Positions 7,574-14,929 of a DNA stretch of 35,363 nucleotides are shown here, piece after piece. Source of the stretch: CAZVUW01 sp964629825 (GTDB lineage: Bacteria; Actinomycetota; Nitriliruptoria; Euzebyales; Egibacteraceae); NCBI GenBank assembly GCA_964629825.1, contig CAZVUW010000022.1, forward strand, positions 1-35,363, read 5' to 3'. Positions within the stretch are counted from its first letter, which is position 1. Every line of letters begins with the position of its first letter. The notes beneath the pieces were generated by a model, which saw only the letters and a program-made list of their open reading frames with translations, was not told the DNA's origin and did not search any database. A program made the translations under genes and the position numbers.

Positions 7574-7648
7574 GACCTATCCGCGCAAACGGTGGCACGT
7601 TGACTCCGGCGTTCGCGGTCAACGTGCCACCGGTACAGCGGATAGGTC
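7574..7648. repeat. Two-tier inverted repeat between converging genes
   Basis: Outer arms GACCTATCCGC (7574-7584) and GCGGATAGGTC (7638-7648) match perfectly over 11 bp. Inner arms GGTGGCACGTTGAC (7591-7604) and GTCAACGTGCCACC (7618-7631) match perfectly over 14 bp. A symmetric 6x6 internal loop and a 13-nt apical loop separate them. It sits between the stop codons of the 33-aa gene and hisG, so a bidirectional terminator is the plain reading, though neither strand has a U-tract. It could also be a dispersed palindromic element. Confidence 0.8.
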
Positions 7649-7670
7649 ACGCCGCCGCCAGGGCGGACCG

Positions 7671-8528
7671 CTAGGGCTGGAGAGCCTGGGGCTCGAGCGC
7701 GACGATCCCGGTGGCCCCGAGTGCTCGCAGATCGCCCAGCCGCTCCCACAGATCGCTGGCGGGAACCACGAAGTGAGCGGCCACCAGGTCCTGGCGTCCG
7801 GCCAGGGGCAGTACCGTCGGCGACGCCAGGCCCGGGAACAGCTCGGACAGGCTGGCGACCCGGTTCGAGGGCACGTGCAGCATCACGTAGCGATGGGCTC
7901 GTGCGGTGAGCACCGCCTCCAGGCGCAGCCGCAGGTCATCGAGCCCCGGGTCGGCGGTCCGGAACACCAGCAGGGCCTGGCAGGAGCGGATCTCCGACAC
8001 CACCCGCAGGCGGTTCTGCAGCAGCGAGGTGCCGGTCTCGCGCAGGTCGACGATCGCATCGGCCAGACCCGCCGCGCAGACGCCCTCCAGCGAGCCGCCC
8101 ATCCCGACGATGGTCACCTGCGCCCCGTGGCGGGCGAAGAAGCGCTCGGTCAGGCGCGGCAGGTGGGTCGCGACGACCGCGCCGTCGAACTGCTCCGGCG
8201 AGGTCCTGCGGTCGTCGTCGCGGGCGGCGAGCACCAGGTCGGAGCGGGAGAAGCCGAGGGGCAGCGCCTCGAGCTCCTCGAGCTCGTGCTCCATGACGAT
8301 GTCGGTCGCCAGGAACGCCGCATCCAGCTGACCGGCGGCGAGCGCCGCGGCCGCGTCACGCGGGCGCATCTCGATCAGCGACAGCTCGCCCAGACGCGCG
8401 ATCGAGCCGGCCCCGTGCAGCATCCCGGTCCCGTAGCCCGCGCTGCCCAGCAGCAACATCACCTGGTCGCGCAGGCGGCCCCGGGATGGGACCGCGACGA
8501 CCGCACCCGGCAGCGCCGTGGCGTTCAC
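7671..8528 (-). CDS. hisG: ATP phosphoribosyltransferase, long form
   Basis: HisG joins ATP and PRPP in the first step of histidine synthesis. The 285 residues fit the long form with a C-terminal ACT-like regulatory domain that mediates histidine feedback. Family motifs include VVAVPSRGRLRDQVMLLL near the N-terminus, IEMRPRDAAAALAAGQLDAAFLATDIV, the PRPP-site region EGVCAAGLADAIVDLRETGTSLLQN, and a C-terminal segment LRLRLEAVLTARAHRYVMLHVP. The GTG start overlaps the hisE TGA (GTGA at 8525-8528), so the two are translationally coupled. The rest of the his genes are not in the window. Confidence 0.95.
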   Translation of the reverse strand: MNATALPGAVVAVPSRGRLRDQVMLLLGSAGYGTGMLHGAGSIARLGELSLIEMRPRDAAAALAAGQLDAAFLATDIVMEHELEELEALPLGFSRSDLVLAARDDDRRTSPEQFDGAVVATHLPRLTERFFARHGAQVTIVGMGGSLEGVCAAGLADAIVDLRETGTSLLQNRLRVVSEIRSCQALLVFRTADPGLDDLRLRLEAVLTARAHRYVMLHVPSNRVASLSELFPGLASPTVLPLAGRQDLVAAHFVVPASDLWERLGDLRALGATGIVALEPQALQP

Positions 8529-8866
8529 CGCTCTCCCCTCCGCCGCCGAGCCAGCTCCTCCAGCACCGCGTCAAGCGGCACCTCCGCGCCCACCAGCCCG
8601 GCGAGCAGGTGGAAGATCAGGTCCGCCGCCTCGCTGGCCGTGCGCTTCGGGTCCGGGCGCCCGTCGGCACCGCCGCGGAGCAGCTCGACGCAGACTTCGA
8701 AGGCCTCCTCGCTGATCTTGCGGGCGGCACGCTCGGGGTCGTGCAGCAGCGTCGCCGAGTAGGAGCCCTCCGGCGCGGACACGCGGCGCTCGCGCAGGAC
8801 CGCCTCGACCTCGTGCAGAACAGCCACGAGGTCGGGGGAAGCTTCAGACCTGCTTGAGTCGCTCAC
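8525..8866 (-). CDS. hisE: Phosphoribosyl-ATP pyrophosphohydrolase
   Basis: HisE removes pyrophosphate from phosphoribosyl-ATP, the second step of histidine synthesis. The 113-residue frame has the all-alpha NTP-PPase pattern: GSYSATLL, the acidic helix ARKISEEAFEVCVELL and KRTASEAADLIFHLLAGL. The GTG at 8866 gives MSDSSRSEASPDL, but this start lies inside the first copy of a 39-bp tandem repeat and has no Shine-Dalgarno. The frame stays open upstream through every visible repeat copy, each carrying another in-frame GTG, up to the GTG that overlaps the ahcY stop (near 9083). The true protein may therefore have a Ser-rich N-terminal extension of 13-residue repeats. Identity is firm; the start is not. 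Confidence 0.9.
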   Translation of the reverse strand: MSDSSRSEASPDLVAVLHEVEAVLRERRVSAPEGSYSATLLHDPERAARKISEEAFEVCVELLRGGADGRPDPKRTASEAADLIFHLLAGLVGAEVPLDAVLEELARRRRGER

Positions 8867-9086
8867 GTCAGGGCGACTACCGCTGGCGCTACNNNNNNNN
8901 NNNNNNNNNNNNNNNNNNNNNNNNNNNNNNNNNNNNNNNNNNNNNNNNNNNNNNNNNNNNNNNNNNNNNNNNNNNNNNNNNNNNNNNNNNNNTTGAGTCG
9001 CTCACGTCGGGGCGACTACCGCTGGCGCTGCTTGAGTCGCTCACGTCGGGGCGACTACCGCTGGCGCTGCTTGAGTCGCTCACGTC
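8853..9086. repeat. 39-bp tandem repeat (minisatellite) containing an assembly gap
   Basis: The plus-strand unit begins CTTGAGTCGCTCACGTC and ends CTGGCGCTG, 39 bp. Copies are at 8853-8891 (two substitutions), 8993-9030 (first base hidden), 9031-9069 and a partial 9070-9086. Bases 8893-8992 are exactly 100 N, a standard placeholder, so the real copy number is unknown. Each unit contains a small dyad AGTCGC/GCGACT. On the minus strand each unit begins GTGAGCGACTCAAGCAG, like the hisE start, and encodes 13 Ser-rich residues in the hisE frame. Units are contiguous, without spacers. Confidence 0.95.
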
Positions 9087-10348
9087 CCCATGTCGTAGGA
9101 GGCGAGGTAGGCCTCCTGCTCTTCGGTCAGCGTGTCGATCGTGCGGCCCATGCTGGCCAGCTTGAGGCGCGCGACCTCGGCGTCGATCTCGATCGGCACG
9201 TCGACGACGCGGGGCTCCAGGCCCTCGGCGTTGGCGACGAGCCACTCCACCGCCAGCGACTGGTCGGCAAAGCTCATGTCCATGACCGCGGCGGGGTGCC
9301 CCTCGGCCGCGCCGAGGTTGACGAGGCGGCCCTGGGCGAGCAGCACGATGCGGCGGCCGTCGGCGAGCTCGAACTCCTCGGCGTTCGGACGGACCTCGCG
9401 CCGCTGGGTGGCCAGCTTCTCGAGAGCGCGGATGTCGATCTCGACGTCGAAGTGACCCGAGTTGGCGATGATCGCGCCGTCGTGCATGGCCTCGAAGTGC
9501 TCGCGGCGCAGCACGGAGGTGTTGCCCGTGACGGTGACGAACACGTCGCCGAGCGGCGCGGCCTCGGCCATGGTCATGACGCGGTAGCCCTCCATCGTCG
9601 CCTCGAGGGCGCGGATGGGGTCAACCTCGGTCACGATCACGTCGGCGCCGTGGCCCTTGGCGCGGCTGGCGACGCCGCGGCCGCAGTAGCCGTAGCCGGC
9701 GACGACGACGGTCTTGCCGGCCAGCAGCAGGTTGGTGGCGCGGATGATGCCGTCGAGGGTCGACTGGCCGGTGCCGAAGCGGTTGTCGAACAGGTGCTTC
9801 GTCGGCGTGTCGTTCACCGCGATGATCGGGTAGCGCAGCGCGCCGGCCTTCTCCATGGCGCGCAGGCGGATGACGCCGGTGGTGGTCTCCTCTGTGCCCG
9901 CCAGGACCTTGGACGCCTGCTCGGGCCGCTGGCCGTGCAGCCGGTTCACCAGGTCGCAGCCGTCGTCCATCGTGATCGTCGGCTCGAGGTCGAGCGCGGC
10001 ATCGATGTGGCGGTAGTAGGTCTCGTTGTCCTCGCCGCGGATCGCGAAGACGCTGATCCCGTACTCGGCCACCAGCGCGGCAGCGGTGTCGTCCTGCGTG
10101 GACAGCGGGTTGGAGGCGACCAGCGTCACGTCCGCGCCACCGGCCTTGAGCGTCCGCATCAGGTTGGCGGTCTCGGTGGTCACGTGCAGGCACGCGGCGA
10201 TCGTCTGCCCCTCCAGCGGCCGCTCGGCGGCGAAGCGCTCGCGGATGGCGCGCAGCACCGGCATGGAGCGCTCAGCCCACTCGATGCGAGCGCGGCCTCC
10301 CGCCGCCAGCCCCAGATCGGCGACGTCGTGCGCGGGCAGGTTGGACAT
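9080..10348 (-). CDS. ahcY: S-adenosylhomocysteine hydrolase
   Basis: This enzyme splits SAH into adenosine and homocysteine, relieving product inhibition of methyltransferases. The 422-residue protein fits the shorter form. Visible features are ACLHVTTETANLMRTLKAGGADV, TMDDGCDLVNRLH, TEETTTGVIRLRAME, the active-site segment VNDTPTKHLFDNRFGTGQS, the NAD site GYGYCGRGVASRAKGHGA (about residues 215-235), TGNTSVLRREHFE and ANSGHFDVEID. It ends YLASYDMGT. The ATG at 10348 has GAGGTGA 5 nt upstream. The TGA stop lies in the first 39-bp repeat unit, where GTGA would be a hisE start overlap. The upstream gene is a purine nucleoside phosphorylase, which fits nucleoside salvage. Confidence 0.96.
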   Translation of the reverse strand: MSNLPAHDVADLGLAAGGRARIEWAERSMPVLRAIRERFAAERPLEGQTIAACLHVTTETANLMRTLKAGGADVTLVASNPLSTQDDTAAALVAEYGISVFAIRGEDNETYYRHIDAALDLEPTITMDDGCDLVNRLHGQRPEQASKVLAGTEETTTGVIRLRAMEKAGALRYPIIAVNDTPTKHLFDNRFGTGQSTLDGIIRATNLLLAGKTVVVAGYGYCGRGVASRAKGHGADVIVTEVDPIRALEATMEGYRVMTMAEAAPLGDVFVTVTGNTSVLRREHFEAMHDGAIIANSGHFDVEIDIRALEKLATQRREVRPNAEEFELADGRRIVLLAQGRLVNLGAAEGHPAAVMDMSFADQSLAVEWLVANAEGLEPRVVDVPIEIDAEVARLKLASMGRTIDTLTEEQEAYLASYDMGT

Positions 10349-10417
10349 GGATTCACCTCGAAAGGGTTTGGGAGCTATGCGAGCGCATGGTCGGTCCAGC
10401 CGCCAGCGGATGCCACA

Positions 10418-11206
10418 CTACAGCCGACTCAGGACCCCGCGCACGACCGCGGCGAGCCGCGGCCCGGCCGTCCGACCAGCCTCCAGCACCTCCGCGTGAT
10501 CGGTCGGCGTGCCACCGGAGCGGTGGACGTTGGTGATCAGCGAGAAGCCGAGCACGCGCAGCCCCGCCGCCCGCGCGGCGATCACCTCCAGCACCGTGGA
10601 CATGCCGACGGCGTCGGCGCCGAGCCCGCGCAGCATGCGCACCTCCGCGGGGGTCTCGTAGGCGGGGCCGCGCAGCCCCGCGTACACGCCCTCCCGCAGC
10701 TGCTCCCGGGCCTCGGCGGCCACCTCCCGGGCGAGGTCGGCGAGCCCCGGGTCATAGGCGGCGGCCATGTCGATGAACGCCGGCCCGGTCAGCGGTGTGG
10801 TCGCGGTGAGGTTCAGGTGGTCGGAGATCAGCATCAGATCCCCGGGCTGCATGTCCTCGTCGAGGCCGCCGGCCGCGTTGGTGACGACGAAGGTCTCGAC
10901 GCCGAGCTCGGCCGCCGCGTTCACGCAGGCGACCACGTGCGCCTCCGGCACGCCCTCATAGAGGTGGATGCGGCCCTGCTGCGCGAGCACGGGCGGGCCA
11001 TCGGGGCCGCCGAAGCGGCCCGCCAGGAGCCGCCCGGAGTGCCCGGGCACGGTCGACTGCGGCAAACCCACCTCGGGGAACGGGATCGCCAGGGGGTCGT
11101 GGACCTCCTCGGCCAGCTCCCCCAGCCCCGAGCCCAGGGTCAGCAGCACCCGCGGCGCGAACCCGCCCAGCCGCTCTCGCAGCGCCTCAGCGACAGCGCT
11201 TCCCAT
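10418..11206 (-). CDS. Purine-nucleoside phosphorylase, trimeric type
   Basis: Cleaves purine (deoxy)nucleosides with phosphate to base and (deoxy)ribose-1-phosphate; the related MTAP enzymes use methylthioadenosine. Length is 262 residues. Motifs: LLTLGSGLGELAEEV (phosphate site), VPGHSGRLLAGRFGG, QGRIHLYEG, VVTNAAGGLDEDMQPGDLMLISDHLN, GLRGPAYETPAEVRMLRGLGADAVGMSTVLEVIAA and FSLITNVHRSGG. The last motif has Asn followed by Val-His, favouring a 6-oxopurine PNP (PunA-like) over MTAP. The ATG at 11206 has GGGAGGGG 5 nt upstream. It lies 15 nt after the SIS isomerase gene and 69 nt before ahcY, so it is probably cotranscribed with both. Confidence 0.93.
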   Translation of the reverse strand: MGSAVAEALRERLGGFAPRVLLTLGSGLGELAEEVHDPLAIPFPEVGLPQSTVPGHSGRLLAGRFGGPDGPPVLAQQGRIHLYEGVPEAHVVACVNAAAELGVETFVVTNAAGGLDEDMQPGDLMLISDHLNLTATTPLTGPAFIDMAAAYDPGLADLAREVAAEAREQLREGVYAGLRGPAYETPAEVRMLRGLGADAVGMSTVLEVIAARAAGLRVLGFSLITNVHRSGGTPTDHAEVLEAGRTAGPRLAAVVRGVLSRL

Positions 11207-11221
11207 CGGCGCCCCTCCCGC

Positions 11222-12277
11222 TCAGCCCGTCAGCGCGCGCCGGAGCTTGGCCTTCAGCCGATCGATCGAGGCGATCGGCGTCGGGTCGACCCCACGCGCG
11301 ATGGCGGTGTACACGCTCACCAGATCCGCCTTGTGCACCAGCGATGCCAGCCGCGCCAGCGACGAGGTGCCGCTGGCCTCGAGCGTCTCCTGCCACGCCA
11401 CCCGGTCGTCCAGGACCTCCGAGACCAGCTCGACGCGCTGGCGGTTGCGCGGGTGCTCCGCGACGCGGTCGCGCACCCACACGACGCCGGCGCGGCCGAC
11501 GAGGGCGGAGTCGCCCTCCCAGCCCACGATGGCGTTGTGGCACAGCTCGGGCAGCGAGGCGTGCAGGGCGGGCAGCTTAGCGTTCTCGTTCAGCTGGTTG
11601 CCCAGCCGCGCGGCCGCCAGCGCCGCCACCCCCTGGGCGCCGTAGGCGATCGGGACCGTGCCGTCGGCCAGCCGCAGCGCCAGCGCCTTGCCCGGGTGCT
11701 CGGCCGTCGGCACGTCGCGGGCCCAGGACTGCTGCTGCTCGCGGAGGACGTCGACCGCCTCGTCCAGCCCGGCGTCGAGCCCCAGCGCCACCAGGAGCGG
11801 GCCGGCCAGGTAGCCCAGCGAGTGACGCGGCTGGCGGCGGCTCGGCGGCAGCTCGATCCAGGGGAGGCCGTGCGAGTCGGCCAGCGCCCCGAGGTCCCCG
11901 CCCGTCGTGACCGCGAGCAGCCGCGCACCGCGGGCGATGCCCTCCTCAGCCACGGACACGGTCTCCTCCGTGGCACCCGAGTAGCTGGCGGCCAGGAGGA
12001 TCGTGCGAGGTCCGACCCAGGCGGGCAGCCCGTAGCCCTTGTGCACCAGGACCGGCAGGGGGAAGCCCTCGGCGGCGATGGTCGCCACCACGTCACCGGA
12101 GATGCCTGAACCGCCCATGCCGAGGACCAGCACCGCGGTGGCGTCGCCCAGATCGATGTTCATGCCGCGAGCGAGGGAGCGCGCAGCGGCCCACTGGTCG
12201 GCGCTGCTCTCGACGTCCGCGAGGGCGTCGGAGGCGTCGACCTCCCGGTAGCGACCGGGCTGATCGAGGTTCACCAC
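11222..12277 (-). CDS. SIS-domain phosphoglucose/phosphomannose isomerase-like protein
   Basis: A 351-residue protein of the bifunctional PGI/PMI family, which interconverts fructose-6-P with glucose-6-P and mannose-6-P. SIS features: VLVLGMGGSGISGDVVAT, LLAASYSGATEETVS, AVTTGGDLGALADSHGLPWIELP, and the C-terminal half with LGNQLNENAKLPALHASLPELCHNAIVGWE, whose Glu and His are family catalytic residues. The GTG at 12277 is followed by a second GTG at 12274; neither has a clear Shine-Dalgarno. In this actinobacterial block it sits next to Trm112-like and phosphomannomutase genes, which suggests supply of mannose-1-P for envelope glycans. Confidence 0.9.
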   Translation of the reverse strand: MVNLDQPGRYREVDASDALADVESSADQWAAARSLARGMNIDLGDATAVLVLGMGGSGISGDVVATIAAEGFPLPVLVHKGYGLPAWVGPRTILLAASYSGATEETVSVAEEGIARGARLLAVTTGGDLGALADSHGLPWIELPPSRRQPRHSLGYLAGPLLVALGLDAGLDEAVDVLREQQQSWARDVPTAEHPGKALALRLADGTVPIAYGAQGVAALAAARLGNQLNENAKLPALHASLPELCHNAIVGWEGDSALVGRAGVVWVRDRVAEHPRNRQRVELVSEVLDDRVAWQETLEASGTSSLARLASLVHKADLVSVYTAIARGVDPTPIASIDRLKAKLRRALTG

Positions 12278-12314
12278 GCGCCGCCCCCGAGGCCGTGCGG
12301 CTGCTCGGCGGGGC

Positions 12315-12494
12315 TCAACGCTTGCGCTCCGGCCGCGTGGCCTCCTCGACGAGCATCACGGGGATGTTGTCGCGGACCGGGTACTGGAGGCCGCACGCGG
12401 TGCAGATGATCAAGTTGCGGCGGTCCTTGTACTCGATCTCCCCGTGGCAGTCGGGGCAGACGAGCAGCTCGATCAGCTTCGAGTCGACGGGCAT
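12315..12494 (-). CDS. Trm112-family (UPF0434) zinc-binding small protein
   Basis: A 59-residue protein with the Trm112/YcaR pattern: LLVCPDCHGEIEYKD, LIICTACGLQYPV, RDNIPVMLVEEA. The two CxxC pairs would bind one zinc. Bacterial members are small and their partners are mostly unknown; eukaryotic Trm112 activates methyltransferases. The ATG at 12494 has AGGAGA 5 nt upstream. It lies between the phosphomannomutase and SIS isomerase genes on the same strand, the arrangement conserved in many actinobacteria. Confidence 0.92.
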   Translation of the reverse strand: MPVDSKLIELLVCPDCHGEIEYKDRRNLIICTACGLQYPVRDNIPVMLVEEATRPERKR

Positions 12495-12525
12495 GGGCTC
12501 TCCTAGGGTTTGCGCCCCACCGAGG

Positions 12526-13866
12526 TTACGGCGTGGTGATGAGGTCGAGGACGCGGTCGCGGATCGACTCCATCTGCTCCACGGTCGCCGCCTCGACGTT
12601 CAGCCGCAACAGCGGCTCGGTGTTGCTCGGTCGCAGGTTGAACCACCAGCGGTCGCCCTCGACGGTCAGGCCGTCGGCCCAGTCGGCCTCGCCCTCGTCG
12701 GCGAAGTCGGCCGCCACGGCCTCGATCGCGACCGCGTGGTCGGCCACGGTGGTGTTGACCTCGCCCGACTGGACGTAGCGGTCGTACGGCGCGACCAGCG
12801 CCGACAGCGGCCCGCCGTGATCCACCAGGGCCTCGAGCAGGATGACCGCCGCGATCAGGCCTGAGTCGGCGCGGAAGTTCTCCCGGAAGTAGTAGTGGCC
12901 CGAGTGCTCGCCCGCGAACAGCGCGCCCGTGTCGCGCATCAGGGTCTTGATGTATGAGTGGCCCACACGTGTGCGCACGGCCACGCCGCCTGCGGCCTCG
13001 ACCGTCTCGGGGACCGCGCGGGAGCAGATCAGGTTGTAGAGGATCGTCGCACCGGGATGGCGGCCGAGCAGGCGCTCGGCGATGACCGCGGTGATCAGCG
13101 AGGGCGCCAGGGCGCGGCCGTCCTCGTCCACGCAGAACATGCGGTCGGCGTCGCCGTCGAACGCCAGCCCCAGGTCGCAGCCCTCGGCCCGCACCGCCTC
13201 CTGGAGGTCGACCAGGTTCTCGGGCTCTATCGGGTTGGCGGGGTGGTTCGGGAAGGTGCCGTCCAGATCGAAGTACAGGGGCACGACCTCGATCGGCAGC
13301 GGATCGAAGATCGCAGGCACCACCAGCCCGGCCATCCCGTTGCCGGCGTCCACCGCGATGCGCAGTCGGGCCTCGCGCAGGTCGGCGAAGTTCCGGACGT
13401 GCTCGGCGAACTGGGACAGCAGGTCCGCGGTGCGGTGGGAGCCCGGGGTGGCCGCCTTCGGCAGGTCGTCGCGCAGCGCGCGGTCGCGGATCTCGGCCAG
13501 CCCCGAGTCGAGCGAGATCGGCTCCGCGCCGGCCCGGCACAGCTTGATGCCGTTGTAGCGCGGGGGGTTGTGGCTGGCCGTGAACATCGCGCCGGGGACG
13601 CCCAGCCGGCCCGAGGCGAAGTACAGGAGGTCGGTCGAGGCGAGGCCGATGTCGATCGTGTCGACGCCCTCCTCGCGGACCCCCTCCATGAAGGCGGCCG
13701 CCAGCCCCTCGGACGAGGGGCGCATGTCGCGCCCCACGACCATCGCCTCGCCGTGCAGCTCGACGGCGGCGGCGCGGCCGAGCGCCCGCGCGACGTCCGG
13801 GTTCAGCTCGTCGGGCACGACACCGCGGATGTCGTACGCCTTGACGATGCTGTCCAGGTGCTGCAT
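12526..13866 (-). CDS. manB: Phosphomannomutase/phosphoglucomutase
   Basis: Converts hexose-6-phosphates (mannose or glucose) to hexose-1-phosphates for GDP-mannose or UDP-glucose synthesis. The 446-residue alpha-D-phosphohexomutase has all four domains: AYDIRGVVPDELNPD at the start, the phosphoserine loop TASHNPPRYNG with S98, the metal-binding loop DGDADR at 237-242, the sugar-binding GEHSGHYYFRE, and the phosphate-binding RPSNTEPLLRL near the C-terminus. The ATG at 13866 has GGAGGAG 4 nt upstream. It is likely the main source of mannose-1-P for the glycosyltransferases encoded further along the window. Confidence 0.95.
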   Translation of the reverse strand: MQHLDSIVKAYDIRGVVPDELNPDVARALGRAAAVELHGEAMVVGRDMRPSSEGLAAAFMEGVREEGVDTIDIGLASTDLLYFASGRLGVPGAMFTASHNPPRYNGIKLCRAGAEPISLDSGLAEIRDRALRDDLPKAATPGSHRTADLLSQFAEHVRNFADLREARLRIAVDAGNGMAGLVVPAIFDPLPIEVVPLYFDLDGTFPNHPANPIEPENLVDLQEAVRAEGCDLGLAFDGDADRMFCVDEDGRALAPSLITAVIAERLLGRHPGATILYNLICSRAVPETVEAAGGVAVRTRVGHSYIKTLMRDTGALFAGEHSGHYYFRENFRADSGLIAAVILLEALVDHGGPLSALVAPYDRYVQSGEVNTTVADHAVAIEAVAADFADEGEADWADGLTVEGDRWWFNLRPSNTEPLLRLNVEAATVEQMESIRDRVLDLITTP

Positions 13867-13909
13867 CCGCTCCTCCGCTGCTCCGGTCTTCCTCGAGCCG
13901 GCAGCGGAA

Positions 13910-13933
13910 GACCCGCGCCGCCCGGCGCGGGTC
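13910..13933 (-). terminator. Strong GC hairpin between zinc ribbon gene and manB
   Basis: GACCCGCGCC, loop GCCC, GGCGCGGGTC gives a perfect 10-bp stem. On the minus strand it is followed by TTCCGCTGCC, so the U-tail is weak. It lies 22 nt after the zinc-ribbon stop codon. Confidence 0.5.
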
Positions 13934-13954
13934 GAATGCTAGTGGAGCGGTTCG

Positions 13955-14128
13955 CTACGCGGCGATGTGCTCCAGGACGGTGCGGAGCGCCAGGGACTCC
14001 TCCCCGGACTGGCTGACCCACCAGCGGTGCTCGCACGAGCGGCAGTGGTGGAAGTGCAGCTCCTGCCCCTTGGGGGCGAGGTCGAAGCCGGCGAGGTCGA
14101 TGGAGTAGCAGCGGGGGCAGCGCGTCAT
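13955..14128 (-). CDS. Small zinc-ribbon protein
   Basis: A 57-residue protein, MTRCPRCYSIDLAG..., with two CxxC knuckles (CPRC and CRSC) spaced about 25 residues apart, as in a single zinc ribbon. It ends with a short helix, EESLALRTVLEHIAA. No function is assigned. The ATG at 14128 is preferred because AGAGG ends about 10 nt upstream; an ATG at 14137 would have only 1 nt to the same AGAGG. It sits between DUF3499 and phosphomannomutase genes; a strong hairpin follows it. Confidence 0.75.
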   Translation of the reverse strand: MTRCPRCYSIDLAGFDLAPKGQELHFHHCRSCEHRWWVSQSGEESLALRTVLEHIAA

Positions 14129-14231
14129 CTGGGGCATACCTCTGTGGTTGCTGTGGCCTGTGTTGAACATGTCGGCCGCAGCGCCGCGATGTTGCATAGC
14201 CCGTTGAGATGATCGACGTAGCCCGAGTGGA

Positions 14232-14852
14232 CTAGTCCTCCACCGACCGGTGCCGTCCCGCCAGGGTGAACGGGACGACCACGGCCCGGTCGTCCTCCGC
14301 GCCGTCGTCGGTGTACGAGGAGTCGTCGTGCGCCGGTGGCGCGGACGAAGCCGTCGCAGTCGGCGCAGCGAGCGGCGGCAGCGGTGCCAGGTCGCGGCTC
14401 GGGACGACCGAGACCTCGACCCGGTCGCGCGTGGGCGTCGCCGCTGGCCTCGCCGCCGGTGCGGGCTCGGGCTCCGACTCCGGCTCGGGCTCGGCCAGGT
14501 CATCGGCCAGGCTCGCGGCCACCCGCGGGAGGTCGTCGACCAGCGCCTGGTAGCGGTTGCCGCCGTAGCCCCGCGGGCCGACCGGTGGGCTGCCCGACTC
14601 GGGCAGGAGGTCGCGCCCGGCGGGCTCGATGACGGGCTCGGGCGGCGTCCGGAGGTCGACGCGGTCCCAGCCGCGCATGACCACGAGGTTGTCGGCGTGG
14701 TGCGGGCACAGGTCGTACAGCGAGGGGTCGGGCTGCTCCGCCAGGTCCAACAGCCAGACCTGCTTGGTGTCGTAGCGGTAGGACAGGGAGGCCGCCGCCG
14801 GCCAGCGGCAGGCCGTCTTGCTGCAGGTTCGCATCGTCGGTTCTTGCGTCAT
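14232..14852 (-). CDS. DUF3499 family protein
   Basis: A 206-residue protein of the actinobacterial DUF3499 family, function unknown. The conserved N-terminal part (residues 1-70) reads RTCSKTACRWPAAASLSYRY, QVWLLDLAEQPDPSLYDLCPHHADNLVVMRGWDRVDLR, with Cys and His residues that could bind a metal. The rest is low-complexity, rich in Pro, Glu and Ala, with several PEPESEPEP-like runs. The ATG at 14852 is chosen because TACGGT ends 7 nt upstream, suggesting a leaderless mRNA; an internal ATG at 14834 also fits the family. It is divergent from the metallopeptidase-like gene, as usual for this family. Confidence 0.88.
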   Translation of the reverse strand: MTQEPTMRTCSKTACRWPAAASLSYRYDTKQVWLLDLAEQPDPSLYDLCPHHADNLVVMRGWDRVDLRTPPEPVIEPAGRDLLPESGSPPVGPRGYGGNRYQALVDDLPRVAASLADDLAEPEPESEPEPAPAARPAATPTRDRVEVSVVPSRDLAPLPPLAAPTATASSAPPAHDDSSYTDDGAEDDRAVVVPFTLAGRHRSVED

Positions 14853-14914
14853 AGCGGGGACCGTAGACGAGAACGCCGCGGAATCCGCGGAGGCGGCACC
14901 GGTACCCGGCTCTC

Positions 14915-14920
14915 TAGGAT
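14915..14920 (+). promoter_or_regulatory. Candidate leaderless -10 box
   Basis: TAGGAT, 9 nt before the GTG of the metallopeptidase-like gene, with no Shine-Dalgarno in between. No clear -35 box. Confidence 0.4.
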
Positions 14921-14929
14921 GGCCGCGCA

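Noticed and set aside
8853..9086. CRISPR array
   Set aside because: The 39-bp units are directly contiguous with no spacers, keep a coding frame, and no cas genes are nearby.
10349..10417. SAH riboswitch before ahcY
   Set aside because: The 69-nt gap lacks the conserved SAH-aptamer blocks and is too short for the aptamer plus ribosome site.
8993..12109. A plus-strand open frame of about 1000 codons across ahcY, the phosphorylase and the SIS gene
   Set aside because: It is antisense to three well-recognised minus-strand genes, has low-complexity His/Gly/Asp/Arg/Gln-rich sequence typical of high-GC antisense frames, and shows no family motifs.
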